A stretch of DNA of 64,000 nucleotides from Bordetella ansorpii (GTDB taxonomy: Bacteria > Pseudomonadota > Gammaproteobacteria > Burkholderiales > Burkholderiaceae_B). Positions 38,797 to 49,189 of the stretch are shown piece after piece; the stretch's first letter is position 1, and every line of letters begins with the position of its first letter. The stretch covers positions 1,451,092 to 1,515,091 of the forward strand of contig NZ_FKBS01000014.1 of the NCBI RefSeq assembly GCF_900078315.1. Direction: 5' to 3'. A program made the translations under genes and the position numbers. Below the pieces are notes generated by a model that worked only from the letters and a program-made list of their open reading frames with translations, made no database searches and was not told the DNA's origin.

Positions 38797-38968
38797 TCAG
38801 GAACTCCGGACAGGCGGCGCGTAATTGAAAGATTTTACCTAATGCGCCAGGGCGGCACGATCATAACCCCGCCCCAACAATGGGTGTGTCGATGTCGTGG
38901 GATGCATTGTTGCGATCTTGACAACGATATAGGGGTTTCTTTTGTGCCTCGATTTGAGTTCTTGCGCG

Positions 38969-39240
38969 CCTGGGGCACCACTGCGAAGTCTCGTCCTCGC
39001 GCTTTCGCGCTCCGGGCGTGACTTCTCCGTAATGCCCCAGGCTCAAGCGTCTCAATTCCAGGCGCCGCACAACACATTTCTTTGGCCACAGTTCGTACCC
39101 ATGAAGAGATGCATTGCGCATTTTGGAGGTCGTGAAAAGCAGCGCGACACCGTACTCCGTCGGGAGCAGCAAGCGCTCCGGAGAAGTCGCGCCCGCAGCG
39201 CGAAAGCGCGAGGACGAGACTTCGCAGGGGCGATTGCTGC
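38969..39240. repeat. Pair of inverted 49-bp hairpin units (REP/BIME-like) in the fdxA-pncB gap
   Basis: The 575 bases between fdxA and pncB hold no convincing gene. Bases 38981-39029 and 39179-39227 are inverted copies of each other, 47 of 49 positions matching. Each unit is itself a hairpin (GAAGTC at one end, GACTTC at the other, with a CGCGCTTTCGCG-like core). The first unit is also bracketed by CCTGGGGCA (38969-38977) and TGCCCCAGG (39033-39041), and the second by GCAGCAA (39166-39172) and TTGCTGC (39234-39240). The 149 bases between the units look non-coding. Confidence 0.75.
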
Positions 39241-39309
39241 GGCAAAAGAACGAATACCGTGCCACATCAGCACTCCGAACAGGGCAAGCTGCAATACCCC
39301 CAGGGGAGC

Positions 39310-39328
39310 GCGAGGGCCCCGCCCTCGC
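39310..39328 (+). other. GC-rich hairpin in the pncB leader
   Basis: GCGAGGGC (39310-39317) pairs perfectly with GCCCTCGC (39321-39328) around a 3-base loop, 43 bases before the pncB start. No T-run follows. It could influence transcript stability or translation; no function can be assigned. Confidence 0.4.
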
Positions 39329-39371
39329 AAGCCCCCTCTGTGATATGGTTGCCGAAACGAATCGCGCGATC

Positions 39372-40550
39372 ATGATAATCACTTCGCTGCTCGACACCGA
39401 CCTGTACAAATTCAGCATGATGCAGGTCGTGCTGCACCATTTTCCTGCTGCCCAGGTCCAGTATCGCTACAAGTGCCGCACGCCCGGCATCGATCTGCGT
39501 CCGTACCTGGAAGAGATCCGCGCGGAGATCCGGCATCTGTGCCAACTGCGGTTCACCGAGGCCGAGCTCGAATACCTGCGCAACCTGCGGTTCATCAAGA
39601 GCGACTTCGTCGATTTCCTGGGGCTGTTCCACCTGCCCGAGCGCTGCATCAGCGTCAGTCCCGATCCCGATCATCCGGGCGAGATCTTCATCTCGGTCGA
39701 GGGGCCCTGGCTGCACACGATCCTGTTCGAGATCCCGGTGCTGGCCATCGTCAACGAGGTCTACTTCCGCAACACCAGCAAGGATGCGGACTGGGAAGAA
39801 GGGCGCAGCCGGCTGCAGTCCAAGATGCACCTGGTGTTGGACGATCCGGAACTGGCCGACTTCCGCGTGGCCGACTACGGCACGCGCAGGCGCTATTCCA
39901 GGATGTGGCACGAGGAAGTCGTGACCACCATGAAAACGCAGATGGGCAAGCATTTCGCCGGCACCAGCAACGTGCTGCTGGCCATGCGGCACGGCGTGCT
40001 GCCGTTGGGCACCATGGGCCACGAGTACCTGCAGGCCTGCCAGGCGCTGGGGCCGCGGCTGCGCGATTCGCAGGTGTTCGCGTTCGAGGTGTGGGCCAAG
40101 GAATACCGCGGCGACCTGGGCATCGCGCTGTCCGATGTCTATGGCATGGATGCCTTCCTGCGCGACTTCGACATGTATTTCTGCAAGCTGTTCGACGGTG
40201 CGCGCCACGACTCGGGCGATCCCTTCACGTGGGGCGAACGCATGCTCGAGCATTACCGCGCCAACCGCACCGATCCGCGCGCCAAGACCCTGGTGTTCTC
40301 CGACGGCCTGACGTTCCCGCGCGCCATCGAGCTGGCGCGCCGCTTCGCCGGGCGCTGCAAGGTATCGTTCGGCATCGGCACCAACCTGACCAACGACCTG
40401 GGCCACGAGCCGCTGCAGATCGTCATGAAGATGGTCCGCTGCAACGGGCAGCCGGTGGCCAAGGTGTCCGATGCGCCCGAAAAGACCATGTGCGACGATC
40501 CGGCCTACCTGGCCTATCTGCGCCAGGTCTTCCAGTTGGCGCCCGCGTAA
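39372..40550 (+). CDS. pncB: Nicotinate phosphoribosyltransferase
   Basis: First step of NAD salvage from nicotinate. The 392 residues begin [20 protein letters not shown], include [14 protein letters not shown], the catalytic-histidine region [12 protein letters not shown] and the phosphate-binding [12 protein letters not shown], and are of normal length. ATG 39372 gives the family N-terminus; an in-frame ATG at 39345 would add nine residues. No obvious NAD-repressor site is recognisable upstream, where the hairpin repeats lie. Confidence 0.95.
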   Translation: MIITSLLDTDLYKFSMMQVVLHHFPAAQVQYRYKCRTPGIDLRPYLEEIRAEIRHLCQLRFTEAELEYLRNLRFIKSDFVDFLGLFHLPERCISVSPDPDHPGEIFISVEGPWLHTILFEIPVLAIVNEVYFRNTSKDADWEEGRSRLQSKMHLVLDDPELADFRVADYGTRRRYSRMWHEEVVTTMKTQMGKHFAGTSNVLLAMRHGVLPLGTMGHEYLQACQALGPRLRDSQVFAFEVWAKEYRGDLGIALSDVYGMDAFLRDFDMYFCKLFDGARHDSGDPFTWGERMLEHYRANRTDPRAKTLVFSDGLTFPRAIELARRFAGRCKVSFGIGTNLTNDLGHEPLQIVMKMVRCNGQPVAKVSDAPEKTMCDDPAYLAYLRQVFQLAPA

Positions 40551-40602
40551 GGCGCGGCGCAGTCCTTTTCCGCAAACTCTCTTTCCGCAAGGGGAAGTCT
40601 TC

Positions 40603-40956
40603 ATGAGCAGCATCAAGCGTTTCAACGTCGCCAAGCGCCTGTCCGACATGGCCGTGTACAACGGCGTGGCCTATCTGGCCGGCCAGGTGCCGGACGACGC
40701 GACGCTGGACATCACCGGCCAGACGGCCCAGGTGCTGGCCACCATCGACCGCCTGCTGGCCGAAGCCGGCACCGACAAGACCAAGATCCTGATGGCCCAG
40801 ATCTTCGTGACCAACATGAAGGAATTCGACGGCATGAACAAGGCCTGGGACGCCTGGGTCGCCGACGGCAACTCGCCCCCGCGCGCCACCGTCGAAGCGC
40901 GCCTGGCCAATCCCGACTACAAGGTCGAGATCGTCGTCACGGCTGCCCTGGCCTAA
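40603..40956 (+). CDS. RidA family protein
   Basis: A 117-residue YjgF/RidA-type protein with GQVPDDATLDITGQTAQVL, MAQIFVTNMKEFDGMNKAWD and the C-terminal RATVEARLANPDYKVEIVVTA. The arginine of RATVEARL is the substrate-carboxylate binder in deaminating members, which hydrolyse reactive enamines/imines. AAGGGGAAG precedes the ATG. It follows pncB by 52 bases on the same strand and may be co-transcribed. Confidence 0.9.
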   Translation: MSSIKRFNVAKRLSDMAVYNGVAYLAGQVPDDATLDITGQTAQVLATIDRLLAEAGTDKTKILMAQIFVTNMKEFDGMNKAWDAWVADGNSPPRATVEARLANPDYKVEIVVTAALA

Positions 40957-40975
40957 GCAGCAACGGGCGGCGTCG

Positions 40976-41485
40976 TCAGACGCCGGCCAGCAAGGTGGCG
41001 GCCAGCAGGCCGCCCAGTTCCTCGCATTGCGCGAGGACGGCCGCCGGCACCGTCTTGCCGGCCAGAATCGCGTCGGGTGTCTGCGCGCCATTGCGCGCCA
41101 CCAGCGCCGGCGCCGCTGCGCGCAGGCGCCAGCCGGTGCAGATGCGCTCGGCCTGGCGCGCCGCGCCCGTGCCGTCGGTGCCCGCGCTGATCGCCAGGCC
41201 ATAGGGCCGGCCCGCGATGCGGTCCAGCGCCGGGTAATAACTGCGGTCGAAGAACTCCTTCATCTCGCCGCTGAGCGTGCCCAGGTTCTCGGGCGCGCAG
41301 AACAGATAACCATCGGCATCCAGCACGTCGCCTGGCAGGGCGCGGCCCGCGCGCCGGCGCACCACCCTCAGATGCGGCGTGGCCTCCAGTTCGCGGGCGG
41401 CGTGCCGGGCGCCGCGTTCCAGCGCGGTGGCCATGGCGCGCGCCGCGCCGGTGCGCGAATGCCAGACGATCAGCAGTGTCTTCAT
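40976..41485 (-). CDS. Flavodoxin-like/NADPH-dependent FMN reductase family protein
   Basis: A 169-residue protein with the flavodoxin phosphate-binding start MKTLLIVWHSRTGAARAMA and the FMN-side loop FCAPENLGTLSGEMKEFFDR. Function is probably FMN-dependent electron transfer or quinone/flavin reduction. It overlaps the mtfA stop by ATGA, so it is coupled to that gene. The exact substrate is unknown. Confidence 0.82.
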   Translation of the reverse strand: MKTLLIVWHSRTGAARAMATALERGARHAARELEATPHLRVVRRRAGRALPGDVLDADGYLFCAPENLGTLSGEMKEFFDRSYYPALDRIAGRPYGLAISAGTDGTGAARQAERICTGWRLRAAAPALVARNGAQTPDAILAGKTVPAAVLAQCEELGGLLAATLLAGV

Positions 41486-42315
41486 GCCAGCCGCGCCAGG
41501 GTGTCCTGGCGGTAGTAGGCTTGCAGCAGGGCATGCCACTGCGGCAGGGCCTGCGCCAGCGGCAACGGATCGATGAAGAAGTGCTCGGAACTGACGGCGA
41601 AGAACTCGGCCTCGTCCGTGGCGGCGTACGGGTCCAGCGGCAGGCTGGCGTACCAGGCGTCGGCGTCCTCGCTTTCGGGATCGACGTCGGGGGGAATGTC
41701 GGCTTCCACCGCCTCCAGTGCGGCCACATAGCGGTCGTAGCTATCTTCCAGCACCTGCCGCCAGACACGCGGCTGGATGTCGGGATGGGCTGCCAGCGAG
41801 GGCATGCCGTCGGCCTCGCCGCTGTGCAGGTCGAGTTTGTGGGCGAATTCGTGGATGACCGCATTGAAGGCGCCGGCCTCGGGATCGGGGGCGCTCCAGG
41901 ACAGCACGATCGGCCCGCCGTCCCAGGCCTCGCCGGCGGCCTCTTCCAGGTATTCATGCACCACGCCGTCCTGATCCATCTGGCGGCGCGGGATGGAGAA
42001 ACCTTCGGGGTAGAGGATGATCTCGTCCCAGCCTTCGTACAGCGACGGCGGCAGGTGCAGGATGGGCAGGGCCGCCTGCGCGGCGATCGCCAGGCGCATG
42101 AAATCGGTGGGTTCCAGGCCGCGCGCGCCGTTCAGGTTCTTGCTGGCCAGCAGCCAGGCGCAGCGCGCGCGCAACTGCTCGCGCTCGGGCGCCGTCAGCG
42201 GGGCGAGGAACGGATAGGTCGACAGCACCTGCTGCCACAGGTCGTCGGGGATGCGCGCCTGCATCTGGGCCACATCGGGGGCGGCGGCCCCGCGGCCACG
42301 CAGCCATCGAAACAT
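41482..42315 (-). CDS. mtfA: MtfA-type zinc-dependent peptidase
   Basis: A 277-residue protein of the MtfA (YeeI) family with the zinc motif HEFAH (155-159) and the preceding conserved FNAVI, plus DEAEFFAVSSEHFF where the third ligand region lies. In enterobacteria MtfA binds the repressor Mlc and has aminopeptidase activity. The family is widespread in proteobacteria, and the role here is inferred only from homology. It is divergent from relA, with 78 bases between the starts. Confidence 0.9.
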   Translation of the reverse strand: MFRWLRGRGAAAPDVAQMQARIPDDLWQQVLSTYPFLAPLTAPEREQLRARCAWLLASKNLNGARGLEPTDFMRLAIAAQAALPILHLPPSLYEGWDEIILYPEGFSIPRRQMDQDGVVHEYLEEAAGEAWDGGPIVLSWSAPDPEAGAFNAVIHEFAHKLDLHSGEADGMPSLAAHPDIQPRVWRQVLEDSYDRYVAALEAVEADIPPDVDPESEDADAWYASLPLDPYAATDEAEFFAVSSEHFFIDPLPLAQALPQWHALLQAYYRQDTLARLA

Positions 42316-42393
42316 GATGGGATTCCTGGGGTTGCTTCGGACCTCTAGTGTAGAGTTAGAAAATTGTCCCTCAGTCCGTTTTCGCCGCGCGCA

Positions 42394-44628
42394 ATGTCCG
42401 TCTCCACCGATCCCGTCTTGCCCGGTCCGTTCGACGCCGCCTGGCGCCAGGCCGCCGTGCAGGGGCTCGACGAGGACGGCGCGCGCCTGGTCGAACGGGC
42501 CGCCGCCTGGGCCGAATCGCGCTTCGACGACCAGGTGGCGCTGACGGGCGAGCCCCTGCGCACGCATGCCGCGGGCGTGACGCGCCTCTTGGCCCGCCTG
42601 CAGACCGACGCCGCGACACGCGCCGCCGCCTTGCTGGTTTCGCTGCCGCATGACCCGATGGCGCCCGTGCCGGCGCCCCGCAACGACCCCGTCGCGGCCG
42701 AGTTCGGCCCCGAGGTGGCGCGCCTGGTGCATGGCGCCCGCGCGCTGCTGCGCCTGGGCGCGGTGGCGCGGCAGGCCAGCGATGCCTCGGCCGATACCGG
42801 CAGCCAGAAAGAGATGCAGCGCAAGATGCTGCTGGCCATGGCGGCCGACCTGCGCATCGTGCTGATGCGCCTGGCCTCGCGCCTGCAGACCCTGCGCTGG
42901 CATGCCGAGACCAAGGCGCCGTGCGATCCGTCCTTCGCCCGCGAGACGCTCGACCTGTACACGCCGCTGGCCAACCGCCTGGGCATCTGGCAACTGAAAT
43001 GGGAGATGGAAGACCTGGCGTTCCGCTTCCTGGAGCCCGTGCGCTACAAGGAAATCGCCAAGCTGCTGGAAGAGAAGCGCGTCGAGCGCGAAGCCTTCAT
43101 CGCGGCCGCCATCGAGCGCCTGCGCACTGCCCTGAAGGGGGCGGGCATCACCGCCGAGGTCAGCGGGCGGCCCAAGCACATCTACAGCATCTGGAACAAG
43201 ATGCGGGTCAAGACGCTGGATTTCTCCCAGTTGTTCGACCTGCGCGCGCTGCGCGTCATCGTCGAGGACGTGCGCGATTGCTACGCCGTGCTGGGCCTGG
43301 TGCACGAAATGTGGCCTCCCATTCCCGAGGCCTTCGACGACTACATCTCGCGGCCCAAGCCCAACGGCTACCGCTCGCTGCACACGGTGGTCAGCGACGA
43401 CGACGGCCGGCCGTTCGAGGTGCAGATCCGCACGCGCGAGATGCATCAGTTCGCCGAATACGGCATGGCCGCGCACTGGCGCTACAAGGAGTCCGGCGCG
43501 CGGGGCGGCCAGGTGGCGGCCTCCAGCGACTACGACCGCCAACTGTCGTGGATGCGGCAACTGCTGGCCTGGGGCGCCGACGTCGGGGCCGCGGAGGGCC
43601 ACGATGCGCCCGATACCGCGCACACGGGCGACGGCCGCATCTACGTGATGACGCCGCAGGCGCGCGTGATCGAGCTGCCCGAGGGCGCCACGGCGGTCGA
43701 CTTCGCCTACCACCTGCACACCGACCTGGGCCACCGTTGCCGGGGCGCGCGCGTGGACGGCCAGATGGTGCCGCTGCACACGCGCCTGGCCACGGGCCAG
43801 ACGGTCGAGATCATTTCCGCCAAGGCGGGCGGGCCGTCGCGCGACTGGCTCAACCCGCAACTGGGCTACCTGGCCGCGCCGCGCTCGCGCGCCAAGGTGC
43901 GCGCCTGGTTCAACGCCATCGAGTTGCAGCAACGCATCACGCAAGGCCAGGCGCTGGTCGAAAAGGAACTGCAGCGCCTGGGCAAGACCGCGGTCAACCT
44001 GGAACAGCTGGCGCAGACGCTGGGCTTCGCCCGCGCTGATGACCTGTACGTGGCCGCCGCCAAGGAAGAGTTCAGCCTGCGCCAGATCGACGCCGTGTTC
44101 CAGCAGCCGGCGCCGGTCGTGGAACCGCAGCCGCACGCGCTGCGCCATGCCAACGCGCCGGGCGCGGGCAGCGTCACGGCCGGCGGCAAGAGCGGCGTGC
44201 TGGTGGTGGGCGTGGGTTCGCTGATGACCCAACTGGCCCGCTGCTGCCGTCCCGCGCCGCCCGACGCGATCGCGGGATTCGTCACGCGCGGCCGCGGTGT
44301 TTCCATCCATCGCGCCGACTGCCCCAGCTACCGGGCCCTGGCCGCCCGCGAGGCCGAACGCGTGATCGACGTGGCCTGGGGCCAGACCGCCGACACGGTC
44401 TATCCGGTGGACATCAGCGTGCGCGCGCACGACCGCTCCGGCCTGCTGCGCGACCTCTCCGAAGTCTTCGCCCGGCTGCGCCTGAACGTGGTTGGCGTCA
44501 ACACCCAGAGCCGCCAGTCCCTGGCCCATATGGTGTTCACCGTCGAGGTGCGCGACGGCGAAGCGCTAGGCCGTGCGCTGGATGCCTTGCTGGCGGTTCC
44601 CGGGGTGTCGGGCGCGGACCGGCGCTAG
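42394..44628 (+). CDS. relA: GTP pyrophosphokinase RelA
   Basis: Ribosome-associated (p)ppGpp synthetase of the stringent response. In its 744 residues the N-terminal hydrolase region is degenerate: the HD..ED motif of SpoT/Rel is replaced around SLPHDPMAPVPAP. The synthetase core contains GRPKHIYSIWNKM (R259) and YISRPKPNGYRSLHTVV. TGS (RIYVMTPQARVIELPEGATA), a zinc-finger/CC region (LARCCRPAPPDAIAGFVTRG) and a C-terminal ACT domain follow. This is the monofunctional RelA layout; a separate SpoT would be expected elsewhere. ATG 42394 is chosen over a TTG ten codons upstream. Confidence 0.95.
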   Translation: MSVSTDPVLPGPFDAAWRQAAVQGLDEDGARLVERAAAWAESRFDDQVALTGEPLRTHAAGVTRLLARLQTDAATRAAALLVSLPHDPMAPVPAPRNDPVAAEFGPEVARLVHGARALLRLGAVARQASDASADTGSQKEMQRKMLLAMAADLRIVLMRLASRLQTLRWHAETKAPCDPSFARETLDLYTPLANRLGIWQLKWEMEDLAFRFLEPVRYKEIAKLLEEKRVEREAFIAAAIERLRTALKGAGITAEVSGRPKHIYSIWNKMRVKTLDFSQLFDLRALRVIVEDVRDCYAVLGLVHEMWPPIPEAFDDYISRPKPNGYRSLHTVVSDDDGRPFEVQIRTREMHQFAEYGMAAHWRYKESGARGGQVAASSDYDRQLSWMRQLLAWGADVGAAEGHDAPDTAHTGDGRIYVMTPQARVIELPEGATAVDFAYHLHTDLGHRCRGARVDGQMVPLHTRLATGQTVEIISAKAGGPSRDWLNPQLGYLAAPRSRAKVRAWFNAIELQQRITQGQALVEKELQRLGKTAVNLEQLAQTLGFARADDLYVAAAKEEFSLRQIDAVFQQPAPVVEPQPHALRHANAPGAGSVTAGGKSGVLVVGVGSLMTQLARCCRPAPPDAIAGFVTRGRGVSIHRADCPSYRALAAREAERVIDVAWGQTADTVYPVDISVRAHDRSGLLRDLSEVFARLRLNVVGVNTQSRQSLAHMVFTVEVRDGEALGRALDALLAVPGVSGADRR

Positions 44629-44723
44629 GCCACGCGGGCCTGGACTCAGGACAAACCCGCGGCGCCCTGCCCGCGCGGCCATCCTGGCCTAAACTGGCGG
44701 TTTGCCCTTCGGACATCCGCATC

Positions 44724-45875
44724 ATGGACACCCGCACCTGGCTTGAGCAACTGGTCGCCTTCGACACCACCAGCCGGAACTCGAACCTGGCCCTGATCGA
44801 GACCGCGCGTGACTATCTCAAGGGGCAGGGCGTGGCCGCCTGGCTGGCGCACAATCCCGAGAAGACCAAGGCCAACCTGTTCGCCACGCTGCCGGCGGCG
44901 GATGGCAATGCCGAGGGCGGTGTGGTGCTGTCCGGCCATACCGACGTGGTGCCCGTCGATGGGCAGGACTGGTCGTCCGATCCCTTCAAGCTGGTCGAGA
45001 AGAACGGCGTCCTGCAAGGGCGTGGGGCGTGCGACATGAAGGGGTTCATCGCCTCGTCGCTGGCGCTGGTGCCCGAATTCCTGGCCATGCCGCGCAAGAA
45101 ACCCATCCATCTGGCTTTTTCGTACGACGAAGAGGTGGGCTGCGCCGGCGCGCCCGTCATGCTGGCCGAGCTGAAGGATCGTGGCATCCGCCCCGAAGGT
45201 TGCGTGGTGGGCGAGCCCACCGGCATGAAGGTGGTGGTGGCGCACAAGGGCATCAACCTGTTCCGCTGCCGCGTGCACGGCAAGGCCGCGCACTCGTCGC
45301 TGACGCCGCGCGGCTGCAATGCCATCGAGTACGCCGCGCTGCTGATCTGCCGCATACGCGAACTGGCCGATGCCATGAAGGCCAAGGGACCGTACGACGA
45401 GTGCTTCGACGTGCCGTTCTCCACCATGACCACCAACCAGATCCGCGGCGGCATCGCGGTCAACACCATCCCCGAGCTGTGCGAGTTCATGTACGAATTC
45501 CGCAACCTGCCGGGCGTGTCCCCGGACAGCATCCAGGTGGACGTCGAACGCTACGTGCGCGAGGAACTGCTGCCGCGCATGCAGGCCGAGTACGCGGACG
45601 CGCGCATCGAGATCGAGACCGGCGCCGCCGCGCCGGCGCTGGAGGCCTCGGAACTGGCCGCCATCACCGAGCTGGTGCGCGGCCTGACCCAGGATCGCGC
45701 CACCCGCAAGGTGGCCTACGGCACCGAGGCGGGGCTGTTCCAGGGCGTGGGCATTCCCACCGTGGTGTGCGGCCCCGGCTCCATCGAGCAGGCGCACAAG
45801 CCCGACGAGTTCGTGGCCCTGGATCAGTTGGATGCCTGCGACCGCTTTCTGCGGCAACTGGGCCATTCGCTGTAG
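44724..45875 (+). CDS. argE: Acetylornithine deacetylase
   Basis: M20-family zinc hydrolase of arginine biosynthesis that releases ornithine from N-acetylornithine. The 383 residues contain the metal-site motifs LSGHTDVVPVDGQDW and GRGACDMKG, the catalytic EE pair in YDEEVGCAGAP, and KGINLFRCRVHGKAAHSS of the dimerisation domain. Length is normal. It lies between relA and trpB on the same strand, with no visible arginine regulator. Confidence 0.93.
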   Translation: MDTRTWLEQLVAFDTTSRNSNLALIETARDYLKGQGVAAWLAHNPEKTKANLFATLPAADGNAEGGVVLSGHTDVVPVDGQDWSSDPFKLVEKNGVLQGRGACDMKGFIASSLALVPEFLAMPRKKPIHLAFSYDEEVGCAGAPVMLAELKDRGIRPEGCVVGEPTGMKVVVAHKGINLFRCRVHGKAAHSSLTPRGCNAIEYAALLICRIRELADAMKAKGPYDECFDVPFSTMTTNQIRGGIAVNTIPELCEFMYEFRNLPGVSPDSIQVDVERYVREELLPRMQAEYADARIEIETGAAAPALEASELAAITELVRGLTQDRATRKVAYGTEAGLFQGVGIPTVVCGPGSIEQAHKPDEFVALDQLDACDRFLRQLGHSL

Positions 45876-45962
45876 CGGCCGGCTGCTGGCGCGAGCGGCA
45901 AGCCCTGACCGAGGGGGGGCGAGGCGGTCGCCCGCCGGCTTCGCCCGGCTACGCTAAAATGT

Positions 45963-46003
45963 CCGGTTGCAAAACCGGTGCTGCCCCTGTCTCTTTGGGC
46001 AGC
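45963..46003 (+). promoter_or_regulatory. Two consecutive hairpins in the trpB leader
   Basis: CCGGTT-GCAA-AACCGG (45963-45978) is followed directly by a 7-bp stem, GCTGCCC with GGGCAGC (45980-45986 and 45997-46003). The GGAG ribosome-binding site of trpB follows at 46010. A -10-like TAAAAT (45955-45960) just upstream would place the hairpins at the very 5' end of a transcript. A role in RNA stability or control is possible; there is no leader peptide with tryptophan codons. Confidence 0.45.
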
Positions 46004-46020
46004 CACCCCGGAGAACCCTG

Positions 46021-47220
<1,200 letters not shown>

Positions 47221-47226
47221 CCTGAC

Positions 47227-48084
47227 ATGACCAACACTTCCAACCGCATCGACGCCGCGTTCGCCCGCCAGGCCGAAGCCGGCCGCGCCGCGCTGGTGCC
47301 TTACATCGCCGCGGGCGATCCGTCGCCCGCTGCCACCGTGCCGCTGATGCACGAGCTGGTGCGCGCCGGCGCCGACATCATCGAGCTGGGCGTTCCGTTC
47401 TCCGATCCCATGGCCGACGGCCCGGTGATCCAGCGTGCCGCCGAGCGCGCCATCGCCCAGGGCGTGGGCCTGGCCCGCGTGCTGGAACTGGTGGCCGAGT
47501 TCCGCCGCGACGACGCCGTCACCCCCGTGGTGCTGATGGGCTACGCCAACCCCATCGAGCGCATGGGCCAGCAGGCCTTCGCGCAACGCGCGGCGCAAGC
47601 CGGCGTCGACGGCGTGCTGGTGGTCGACTATCCGCCGGAAGAGGTCGACGCTTTCGCGGCCGATCTCGGCCAGGCCGGCATCTGCCCGATCTTCCTGCTG
47701 GCGCCCACCTCCACCGAGGCGCGCATCCGGTCGGTGGCGTGCGTGGCGCGCGGCTACGTCTACTACGTGTCGCTCAAGGGCGTCACGGGCGCGGCCAGCC
47801 TGAACACCGACGACGTAGCCCAGCGCCTGGAACTGATCCGGCGCCACGTCGGCATTCCGGTGGGCGTGGGCTTCGGCATCCGCGATGCCGACAGCGCGGC
47901 GCGCGTGGCGCGCCACGCCGATGCCGTGGTCATCGGCACCAAGCTCATCCAGACCATCGAAGAGGCCGTGGCCGATGCCGCGGCCGGCCAACAGACCCAG
48001 GCCGCGGTGGCCGCCGCCGGACAATGGCTGCGCACCATCCGCGCCGCCCTGGACCAGACCCAACGACACGACGCGGCCGCCTGA
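47227..48084 (+). CDS. trpA: Tryptophan synthase alpha chain
   Basis: TIM-barrel subunit that cleaves indole-glycerol phosphate and channels indole to TrpB. The 285 residues carry the catalytic pair E53 and D64 ([14 protein letters not shown]), offset by four from E. coli E49/D60, and the phosphate site [11 protein letters not shown]. The C-terminus extends some 15-20 residues past the usual end (Ala/Gln-rich). accD follows after 42 bases, as in many proteobacteria. Confidence 0.96.
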   Translation: MTNTSNRIDAAFARQAEAGRAALVPYIAAGDPSPAATVPLMHELVRAGADIIELGVPFSDPMADGPVIQRAAERAIAQGVGLARVLELVAEFRRDDAVTPVVLMGYANPIERMGQQAFAQRAAQAGVDGVLVVDYPPEEVDAFAADLGQAGICPIFLLAPTSTEARIRSVACVARGYVYYVSLKGVTGAASLNTDDVAQRLELIRRHVGIPVGVGFGIRDADSAARVARHADAVVIGTKLIQTIEEAVADAAAGQQTQAAVAAAGQWLRTIRAALDQTQRHDAAA

Positions 48085-48126
48085 GCGGCGCCGCGCCCGA
48101 TTTGCCCTACGGGACCCCGACACAAT

Positions 48127-49005
48127 ATGAGCTGGATCGAAAAACTCCTGCCGCCTCGCATCAACAAACCCGCCGCCGACAGCGTCAAGAGCCGCGTGCC
48201 CGAAGGGCTGTGGGTCAAGTGCCCCTCGTGCGAGTCGGTGCTGTACAACGAAGACCTGGCGGCCAACCTGCACGTGTGCCCCAAGTGCGACCATCACATG
48301 CGCATCGGTTCGCGCACGCGCATCGACTCGCTGCTCGACCTGGAAGGCCGCGTCGAGATCGGCAGCAACACGCGCTCGATGGATCCGCTGAAGTTCAAGG
48401 ACTCGCGCAAGTATCCCGACCGCCTGTCCGAGGCCATCAAGCAGACCGGTGAAACCGATGCGCTGGTCGTGGTCAGCGGTTCGGTGCGTGGCATTCCCGC
48501 CGTGCTGGCCTGCTTCGAATTCGAATTCATGGGCGGCTCGATGGGGTCCGTGGTGGGCGAGCGTTTCGCCCGCGGCGTGCAGGCCGCCATCGACAACCGC
48601 ACGCCCTTCATCTGCGTGGCCGCCTCGGGTGGCGCGCGCATGCAGGAAAGCCTGCTGTCGCTGATGCAGATGGCCAAGACCAACGCCATGCTGACGCGCC
48701 TGGCGGCGGCGGGCCTGCCGTTCATCAGCGTGTTGACCGATCCCACCATGGGGGGCGTGTCGGCCAGCTTCGCCTTCATGGGCGACGTGGTCATCGCCGA
48801 GCCGCGCGCGCTGATCGGCTTCGCCGGTCCCCGCGTCATCGAGCAGACCGTGCGCGAGAAGCTGCCGGAAGGCTTCCAGCGTTCCGAGTTCCTGTTGCAG
48901 AAGGGCGCCATCGACATGGTGGTCGACCGCCGCCAGCTGCGTGAGGAGATCGCCCGCCTCCTGGCCCTATTGACCCGCCAGCCGGCGGATGCCGTCACCG
49001 CCTGA
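48127..49005 (+). CDS. accD: Acetyl-CoA carboxylase carboxyltransferase subunit beta
   Basis: Subunit of the carboxyltransferase that makes malonyl-CoA for fatty acid synthesis. The 292 residues have the N-terminal zinc ribbon C32, C35, C51 and C54 ([15 protein letters not shown]), the crotonase-fold core ([30 protein letters not shown]) and [18 protein letters not shown]. The subunit AccA is not in the window. folC, often next to accD, is replaced here by pagL behind its own promoter. Confidence 0.96.
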   Translation: MSWIEKLLPPRINKPAADSVKSRVPEGLWVKCPSCESVLYNEDLAANLHVCPKCDHHMRIGSRTRIDSLLDLEGRVEIGSNTRSMDPLKFKDSRKYPDRLSEAIKQTGETDALVVVSGSVRGIPAVLACFEFEFMGGSMGSVVGERFARGVQAAIDNRTPFICVAASGGARMQESLLSLMQMAKTNAMLTRLAAAGLPFISVLTDPTMGGVSASFAFMGDVVIAEPRALIGFAGPRVIEQTVREKLPEGFQRSEFLLQKGAIDMVVDRRQLREEIARLLALLTRQPADAVTA

Positions 49006-49030
49006 TCCTGACGGGCTCCTGGCCGCTGGG

Positions 49031-49064
49031 CCGGCCATTTTTCCATTCATGGGGAAATGGCCGG
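49031..49064 (+). terminator. Possible terminator after accD
   Basis: CCGGCCATTT (49031-49040) pairs perfectly with AAATGGCCGG (49055-49064) around a 14-base loop that can pair further. It lies 25 bases after accD. No T-run follows, so termination is uncertain. Confidence 0.4.
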
Positions 49065-49189
49065 GGATTGAACCGGGCTAGGTCGATTTTGACTACACAT
49101 GTTGCCGATTGAAGACAATCGACCCTCATTACAGGGACGGTTTTCTGATATGTTAGCCGGTGTCGTTACAAATCGATTTTGGAGCTTCC

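Noticed and set aside
39310..39371. NAD-responsive riboswitch or NrtR site before pncB
   Set aside because: The single hairpin does not match a known NAD riboswitch, and no NrtR-type palindrome is recognisable.
38861..39418. Several open frames of 90-185 codons in the fdxA-pncB gap
   Set aside because: They run through the inverted hairpin units and have Arg/Cys-rich, non-protein-like composition; open frames are expected by chance at this GC content.
41482..44529. A 1015-codon minus-strand frame covering relA and mtfA
   Set aside because: Only its last 277 codons (MtfA) are real; the rest is antisense to relA and lacks protein-like patterns.
45967..46020. An 18-residue N-terminal extension of TrpB from a TTG codon
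   Set aside because: Two hairpins and the ribosome-binding site lie in it, and the family N-terminus begins at GTG 46021.
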